From Methylotenera sp. L2L1 (lineage in GTDB: Bacteria; Pseudomonadota; Gammaproteobacteria; Burkholderiales; Methylophilaceae): a stretch of 64,000 bases of DNA. Location: the NCBI RefSeq assembly GCF_000744605.1, contig NZ_JQMG01000001.1:248001-312000 (forward strand), given 5' to 3'. This document shows, piece by piece, positions 58,626 to 64,000 of this stretch. How positions within the stretch are numbered: the first letter of the stretch is position 1; the number at the start of each line of letters is the position of its first letter. The position numbers and the translations under genes were made by a program. Below the pieces are notes generated by a model. It made no database searches, was not told the origin of the DNA, and saw only the letters and a list, made by a program, of their open reading frames with translations.

Positions 58626-61211
58626 TTAGGCTTTTGTAAATACAAGCTTTCCTGCTTTAACGTCAATTTTGACAATATCTTTGGCAATAAAATTCCCTGC
58701 TAAGATTTCACGTGCCAATGGATTCTCAATTTCGCTCTGTATTGCACGCTTAAGTGGTCGCGCACCATATACGGGGTCAAATCCTGCATTTGCAATTTCC
58801 GTCACCGCCGCATCGGTTAATTCTAACTGCATATCCATTGCCGCCAAACGTTTAGCCAAGTACTGTAATTGGATTGCCGCTATCGATTTAATATTAGCCT
58901 CTCCCAGCGCATGGAACACCACGACTTCATCAATCCGGTTCACAAACTCTGGCCTGAAGTGTGTTTTCACTTCACCCATCACCGCCAACTTAACCAACTG
59001 ATAATCTTGGTCGCTCATGCTCTGTATCATCTGGCTACCAAGATTAGAAGTCATAATAATCACGGTATTCTTAAAGTCTACAGTACGGCCCTGACCATCA
59101 GTGAGGCGTCCATCATCTAACACTTGCAACAATACGTTAAATACATCTGGGTGCGCTTTTTCTACCTCATCCAACAAAATAACACTGTAAGGCTTGCGGC
59201 GCACTGCTTCAGTGAGCGTACCACCCTCTTCATAACCTACATAACCAGGTGGCGCACCTATCATCCGTGCAACAGAGTGCTTCTCCATGAACTCGCTCAT
59301 GTCGATACGAATCAGATGGTCCTCTGAATCAAACAAAAAGTTAGCGAGTGATTTGCATAACTCGGTTTTACCCACACCTGTAGGACCTAAGAATAAGAAG
59401 CTGCCATAAGGTCGGTTTGGGTCACCCAAGCCGGAACGTGAACGGCGGATTGCATCTGAAACCAAACGTACTGCTTCATCCTGTCCAACCACGCGCTCAT
59501 GTAGTTTAGCCTCCATGGTCAACAGTTTTTCACGCTCACCCGTCATCATCTTGCTCACAGGAATACCCGTTGCACGGCTCACTACTTCTGCAATCTCATC
59601 CGCACCTACTTCAGTACGCAACATTCTATGCTTAGTGACATCCACACTCACTTCGGCGCTTGAAGCTTGTTTGAGTTGCATCTCAAGCTGAGGTAGCTTT
59701 CCGTATTGCAACTCTGAGACTTTCTGCCAATCGCCTTTACGCGTGGCCTCTTCCATCTCAAATTTTACTTTTTCAATCGCTTCTTTAATGTGTGCAGAGC
59801 CTTGCACCTGAGCTTTTTCTGATTTCCATATTTCCTCTAAATCAGCGTACTCTTTTTCAAGTTTGCTAATTTCCTCTTCAATCAGCTCAAAGCGCTTTTT
59901 ACTACCTTCGTCTTTTTCACGACGAACCGCTTCACGCTCAATTTTGAGCTGAATCAGGCGACGCTCCAATTTATCCATAATTTCAGGCTTGGAATCAATC
60001 TCCATCTTGATACGACTTGCAGCCTCATCAATCAAATCAATGGCTTTATCCGGTAAAAAGCGGTCTGTAATGTATCGATGTGAAAGCTCTGCAGCCGCAA
60101 CAATCGCTGGGTCAGTAATTTCCACACCGTGATGCAGCTCATACTTTTCTTGCAATCCACGCAATATCGCAATAGTTGCTTCCACGCTAGGCTCATCCAC
60201 CAACACTTTTTGGAAGCGGCGCTCTAATGCCGCATCTTTTTCAATATATTTGCGATATTCATCTAAGGTAGTTGCACCCACGCAATGCAATTCACCGCGC
60301 GCCAGTGCTGGTTTCAGCATATTGCCCGCGTCCATGGCACCTTCTGCCTTACCTGCGCCTACCATAGTATGAATCTCATCAATAAACACAATGGTTTGAC
60401 CTTCGTCCTGTGCCAACTCTTTCAACACAGATTTCAAACGCTCTTCAAACTCGCCACGGTATTTTGCACCTGCCAACAAAGCAGCCATGTCTAATGACAA
60501 TACTTTTTTTCCTTTTAGTGACTCCGGCACCTCACCATTGACAATGCGCTGTGCCAAGCCTTCTACAATCGCAGTTTTACCCACGCCAGGCTCACCAATC
60601 AGCACTGGGTTGTTTTTAGTGCGGCGCTGTAATACCTGAATCGCACGACGGATCTCATCATCACGGCCAATTACTGGGTCTAATTTACCTAGACGGGCAC
60701 GCTCGGTTAAATCGATGGTGTATTTCTTAAGCGACTCACGCTGTCCCTCTGCTTCTTGGCTATCCACATTTTCATTACCGCGCACGGCCTGCACTGCCGC
60801 CTCTAAAGCAGCCTTAGTTAAACCATTTTGTTTAAGCAACTTCCCTGCTTCGCCTTTATCATCAGCTAAGGCTAACAAGAACATCTCACTCGCGATATAA
60901 GCATCACCGCGCTTTTGCGAAAGTTTATCAGTTACATTCAACAGATTATTCAAGTCACGCGAGATAGCCACCTCACCGCTGGCATCCGTTGACTTAGGTA
61001 AGTTCGCTATTGCGGCAGTCAACCCCGCTTTAAGCTGATTAAGCTGCACACCGGCACGCGCCAATAACGATGCAGTACCTCCGTCATCTTGTTGCAGTAA
61101 TGCTTGTAGCAAATGTTGCGGCTCAATCGCCGTATTGTCTGCGCCCAAAGCAAGGCTTTGCGCATCGCTAATCGCCTGTTGAAATTTGGTGGTTAATTTA
61201 TCAAAACGCAC
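58626..61211 (-). CDS. clpB: ATP-dependent chaperone ClpB
   Basis: Disaggregase acting with DnaK. 861 residues: a Clp N-terminal double repeat, the first AAA+ with [18 protein letters not shown] near 204, a long coiled-coil middle domain ([13 protein letters not shown]-type region near 410-520), and the second AAA+ with [12 protein letters not shown] near 606. The M domain marks it as ClpB rather than ClpA or ClpC. ATG at 61211. No CIRCE or heat-shock site was recognised in the gap before it. Confidence 0.97.
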   Translation of the reverse strand: MRFDKLTTKFQQAISDAQSLALGADNTAIEPQHLLQALLQQDDGGTASLLARAGVQLNQLKAGLTAAIANLPKSTDASGEVAISRDLNNLLNVTDKLSQKRGDAYIASEMFLLALADDKGEAGKLLKQNGLTKAALEAAVQAVRGNENVDSQEAEGQRESLKKYTIDLTERARLGKLDPVIGRDDEIRRAIQVLQRRTKNNPVLIGEPGVGKTAIVEGLAQRIVNGEVPESLKGKKVLSLDMAALLAGAKYRGEFEERLKSVLKELAQDEGQTIVFIDEIHTMVGAGKAEGAMDAGNMLKPALARGELHCVGATTLDEYRKYIEKDAALERRFQKVLVDEPSVEATIAILRGLQEKYELHHGVEITDPAIVAAAELSHRYITDRFLPDKAIDLIDEAASRIKMEIDSKPEIMDKLERRLIQLKIEREAVRREKDEGSKKRFELIEEEISKLEKEYADLEEIWKSEKAQVQGSAHIKEAIEKVKFEMEEATRKGDWQKVSELQYGKLPQLEMQLKQASSAEVSVDVTKHRMLRTEVGADEIAEVVSRATGIPVSKMMTGEREKLLTMEAKLHERVVGQDEAVRLVSDAIRRSRSGLGDPNRPYGSFLFLGPTGVGKTELCKSLANFLFDSEDHLIRIDMSEFMEKHSVARMIGAPPGYVGYEEGGTLTEAVRRKPYSVILLDEVEKAHPDVFNVLLQVLDDGRLTDGQGRTVDFKNTVIIMTSNLGSQMIQSMSDQDYQLVKLAVMGEVKTHFRPEFVNRIDEVVVFHALGEANIKSIAAIQLQYLAKRLAAMDMQLELTDAAVTEIANAGFDPVYGARPLKRAIQSEIENPLAREILAGNFIAKDIVKIDVKAGKLVFTKA

Positions 61212-61332
61212 TGGCTTCTCCTATCATGATCACGCTAATGTTTATATGCTGACATGCAGACAAGGTGGGGCTTAATGTTTATTTTTCAATATATAATACA
61301 AAGTATTAATTCGTTATATAAATAGCGATGGA

Positions 61333-63744
61333 ATGAGCCATTTTGATGGCGATTCCATTGTATGGAGTGGATTTTTGCTAACCGATACTTTCAGCACTGA
61401 AGAGTCACTACCCAACCCAGCTTGGGCGATTTTAGATACCGAAGACCAATGGCAAGCATTTAGCCAACCTGTTGAAAACCAAGGCATACAATCTACGTCT
61501 GGTGCGTTAGTGCAATCCAACCTATTACTGGATGGGCTACGCTGCGCTGCCTGCTCCGGCATTATTGAACAAGGACTGCTAGCCACACCTGGCGTTATCA
61601 GCGCCCGTGTCAGCATATCAAAAAGACGTGCCGTGGTTGTATGGGCACCAAGTACGACCCTACCCTCCAAAATATTAAAAGCAATTCATGAGTTAGGTTA
61701 CAGCGGTTTTCCTGCCACCCAACATGAAGAAGACTTAGCCTCTCTACAAAAACAAAGAGCGGCATTCTGGCGCTGGATGGTGTCTGGCTTCTGCATGATG
61801 CAAGTCATGATGTACGCAAGCCCAACTTACTTTACAACCCCAGGTGAAATCTCCAGCGATATTTTGCATCTACTAAACTGGGCTTCATGGCTGCTGAGCT
61901 TACCCGTCCTTTTATTTTCAAGCCAATCTTTCTTTAGCAACGCATTGCGTGACCTAAAGCAAAAACAAATCAGCATGGATCTCCCAGTTGCGCTCGGTAT
62001 CATCATCACGTTTATTGTGAGCTCAGCCGCCACCTTTGAGCCCAATAACTGGTGGGGCAGTACCGTCTATTTTGACTCGCTCACTATGTTCGTTTTTTTC
62101 CTGCTGTCTGCGCGCCTGATTGAGGTCAAACTGCACCGCAAAACACTAGGCGCACTTGAAAACCTTGTGAGCCGTATTCCAGAAAATACCGAACGACAAA
62201 ATCCAGATGGCTCATTCACCCGGGTGCTGAATACAAAACTAAAGATTGGCGACATTGCACGTGTGCAAATTGGTGAAGCCTTTCCGGCTGACGGAAAAAT
62301 CATGTCAGGCAATACCAGTGTCGATGAATCTCTACTCACTGGCGAATCTACCCCTATCCAGAAGAACCTGAACGATGATGTGATTGCCGGCAGCTACAAT
62401 CTGCGTCAGCCAGTTTGCATCACGCTGCATACCATCGGCGAATCTACAAAGTACGGGCAGATTGTTAATCTCATCAACAATGCGGCAATAGAAAAACCAC
62501 GCTTATCAAAACTAGCTGACCGTGTTGCGCGACCATTTTTAATTTTTGTCATTTTAAGTGCAGCCGTTGCAGCTGCATTGTTATGGGACATTGACCGAGG
62601 ACGTGCGCTGATGACGGCAGCAGCGGTGCTAATCGTCACCTGCCCATGTGCGCTTTCTTTGGCAACACCATCGGCAATGCTTGCCAGTGCTAGCGCTTTT
62701 GTTAAGCGTGGAATCTTAATTAAGCGCTTACAAGCCATTGAAAATATCGCAGATATTGACACTGTCATTTTTGATAAAACAGGCACACTTACTGAAGATC
62801 ATATTCAAATTAAAGCGATTGAACCCAAAGCCGGCCTTACCGAATCATATGCATTAGCACTGGCAGCATCGATTGCTCAACATTCGATGCACCCCATTTC
62901 ACGCGCGCTTTTTAACGCCAATAAAACCAGTGATTTAAGCGCATTGAACCTTGGGCTAGATAATATTGCACTAGAGGATATTCAAGAAACCGCCGGTGCA
63001 GGTATCAGCGCAACGCTTAGCGCTGACACAACAGACGCACCATTTACTGATGCCAGCAACCTGATAGGCAATGAGCTCAAACTTGGCTCAGCAATTTTTT
63101 GCGGCATTACAGAAACAGACACTGATGCGCAACAAGTCTATTTAGCGAATAACCAAGGCTGGCTAGCAACATTTACCCTAGAAGAAGCAATCAAACACAA
63201 TGCTGGCATCGCCATACAATCATTAAAGGACGCAAAGCTAAATATTGAGCTACTGTCTGGCGACCGTTCAAACGCAGTAGAAAATACCGCAAAACAGATA
63301 GGTATTACACAATTCCAATCTGCATGCAGTCCAGAAGATAAACTTTTACGCTTACAGACACTCAAACGAGAGGGTAAGAAAGTGCTAATGGTGGGCGATG
63401 GTCTAAATGATGGTCCTATTTTAGCCAGTGCTCATGTGTCTATTGCCATGGGCAAAGGGGTACCGCTCACATTAGCACATGCGGATTACGTATTCTTAAA
63501 TGGTGACATTAGCCAGATTCCACACCTGATCCGCCATGCAAAGCAAACAATGAAGATTATTAAAGAAAATATCGCTTGGGCGATTGTGTATAATTTAATC
63601 AGCATCCCACTCGCCTTCTTCGGCATATTGTCTGCATGGCTGGCTGGTCTAGGGATGGCGGTTAGCTCACTCATCGTAGTCGCTAACGCGCTACGTTTAA
63701 CTAAATTCGCATCATCAGATACTGACACTAATAGTCATCAATAA
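61333..63744 (+). CDS. ccoI: Copper-type P1B ATPase of cbb3 oxidase assembly (CcoI/FixI)
   Basis: 803 residues. A cytoplasmic N-terminus has one HMA metal-binding site (LRCAACSGII near residue 70), followed by membrane helices and the transport motif TCPCALSLATP with Cys437. The phosphorylation site is DKTGT from Asp481, and GDGLNDGP lies near 695. Its N-terminal extension and the ccoS gene 12 nt behind identify it as CcoI, the copper exporter that supplies cytochrome cbb3 oxidase. It is not the housekeeping CopA. ATG at 61333. Confidence 0.9.
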   Translation: MSHFDGDSIVWSGFLLTDTFSTEESLPNPAWAILDTEDQWQAFSQPVENQGIQSTSGALVQSNLLLDGLRCAACSGIIEQGLLATPGVISARVSISKRRAVVVWAPSTTLPSKILKAIHELGYSGFPATQHEEDLASLQKQRAAFWRWMVSGFCMMQVMMYASPTYFTTPGEISSDILHLLNWASWLLSLPVLLFSSQSFFSNALRDLKQKQISMDLPVALGIIITFIVSSAATFEPNNWWGSTVYFDSLTMFVFFLLSARLIEVKLHRKTLGALENLVSRIPENTERQNPDGSFTRVLNTKLKIGDIARVQIGEAFPADGKIMSGNTSVDESLLTGESTPIQKNLNDDVIAGSYNLRQPVCITLHTIGESTKYGQIVNLINNAAIEKPRLSKLADRVARPFLIFVILSAAVAAALLWDIDRGRALMTAAAVLIVTCPCALSLATPSAMLASASAFVKRGILIKRLQAIENIADIDTVIFDKTGTLTEDHIQIKAIEPKAGLTESYALALAASIAQHSMHPISRALFNANKTSDLSALNLGLDNIALEDIQETAGAGISATLSADTTDAPFTDASNLIGNELKLGSAIFCGITETDTDAQQVYLANNQGWLATFTLEEAIKHNAGIAIQSLKDAKLNIELLSGDRSNAVENTAKQIGITQFQSACSPEDKLLRLQTLKREGKKVLMVGDGLNDGPILASAHVSIAMGKGVPLTLAHADYVFLNGDISQIPHLIRHAKQTMKIIKENIAWAIVYNLISIPLAFFGILSAWLAGLGMAVSSLIVVANALRLTKFASSDTDTNSHQ

Positions 63745-63755
63745 AGGCTCAAGTT

Positions 63756-63896
63756 ATGGACGTATTATTTGTACTTATTCCACTTTCTGTCATCATGGCA
63801 CTCGTTGTTCTTGGTGGATTATGGTGGGCAGTTTATCGTGGTCAATTTGAAGATATTGAAGATGAAGGCAAGCGAATTTTAGAAGATGATGACTAA
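63756..63896 (+). CDS. ccoS: cbb3-type cytochrome oxidase assembly protein CcoS
   Basis: 46 residues, ATG at 63756 to TAA at 63894-63896. The N-terminal membrane segment (VLFVLIPLSVIMALVVLGG) is followed by WWAVYRGQFEDIEDEGKRIL, which is the CcoS signature, and an acidic end. It lies 11 nt behind ccoI and completes the pair used for copper and haem loading of the cbb3 oxidase. The 104 bp left to the window edge have no frame long enough to assign; the oxidase genes may follow. Confidence 0.9.
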   Translation: MDVLFVLIPLSVIMALVVLGGLWWAVYRGQFEDIEDEGKRILEDDD

Positions 63897-64000
63897 AATA
63901 ATTTGTGGCAAAAAGTAGCACCTGCTCCATACTGAAGGATTTGTAGCAACTCCCTGCAACCGTAAATCCAGCCTCAAATTGTACATTTTAACAATGTCAC

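Overview
The window is a dense housekeeping stretch of a moderately AT-rich betaproteobacterial chromosome. Several things fit a methylotroph of the Methylophilaceae (for example Methylotenera): the KARI tail next to psd, the gene orders rhodanese-grxC-secB-gpsA and lptD-surA-pdxA-rsmA with divergent amgK-murU, the FolE2 plus DXP isoprenoid block, and a periplasmic MxaD-like SRPBCC protein. The taxon is an inference from gene content and order, not from a marker search.

Layout. 1-2950: end of ilvC, psd, rppH and a YVTN beta-propeller lipoprotein. 2951-5020: a small accessory patch with an XRE regulator and an AbiEii-type nucleotidyltransferase, where the transferase is frameshifted and a 30-bp perfect palindrome lies upstream, followed by the MxaD-like gene. 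5020-8990: a type IV pilin behind a clear sigma-54 promoter, a cyclic-nucleotide-binding/rhodanese protein, a class II PDE-like metallo-beta-lactamase and an esterase. 9034-12946: xseB-ispA-dxs-folE2. 13065-17714: retropepsin-like protease, MFS carrier, aroC, glutamine amidotransferase and rluE, with two MITE-like repeats between genes. 17730-22640: icd, a cold-shock gene with a long leader, and pilB-pilC. 22736-29057: a minus-strand run dsbC, two Ubi monooxygenases, pepP, murU and amgK. It diverges from lptD-surA-pdxA-rsmA-adk and a conserved unknown (29280-36042). 36308-44053: leuS-lptE-holA, proA, nadD and an M48/TPR lipoprotein. 44104-48754: bioB-F-H-C-D. 48901-52928: comF, trmL, gpsA, an SH3 protein, secB, grxC and a rhodanese. 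53083-58585: gpmI-envC, small lipoproteins, yjbQ and a lytic transglycosylase. 58626-63896: clpB, then ccoI-ccoS for cbb3 oxidase assembly.

Functionally the window joins envelope biogenesis (LptD, LptE, SurA, DsbC, EnvC, AmgK/MurU recycling, phospholipid synthesis by Psd and GpsA), isoprenoid and ubiquinone synthesis (Dxs, IspA, two Ubi hydroxylases), biotin synthesis and type IV pili. No tRNA, rRNA, CRISPR array, prophage or complete insertion sequence was seen. The least ordinary regions are the XRE/AbiEii patch (2992-4203), the repeat elements at 5265, 14964 and 16313, and the pairing of a cNMP-sensor protein with a PDE-like enzyme (5981-8177).
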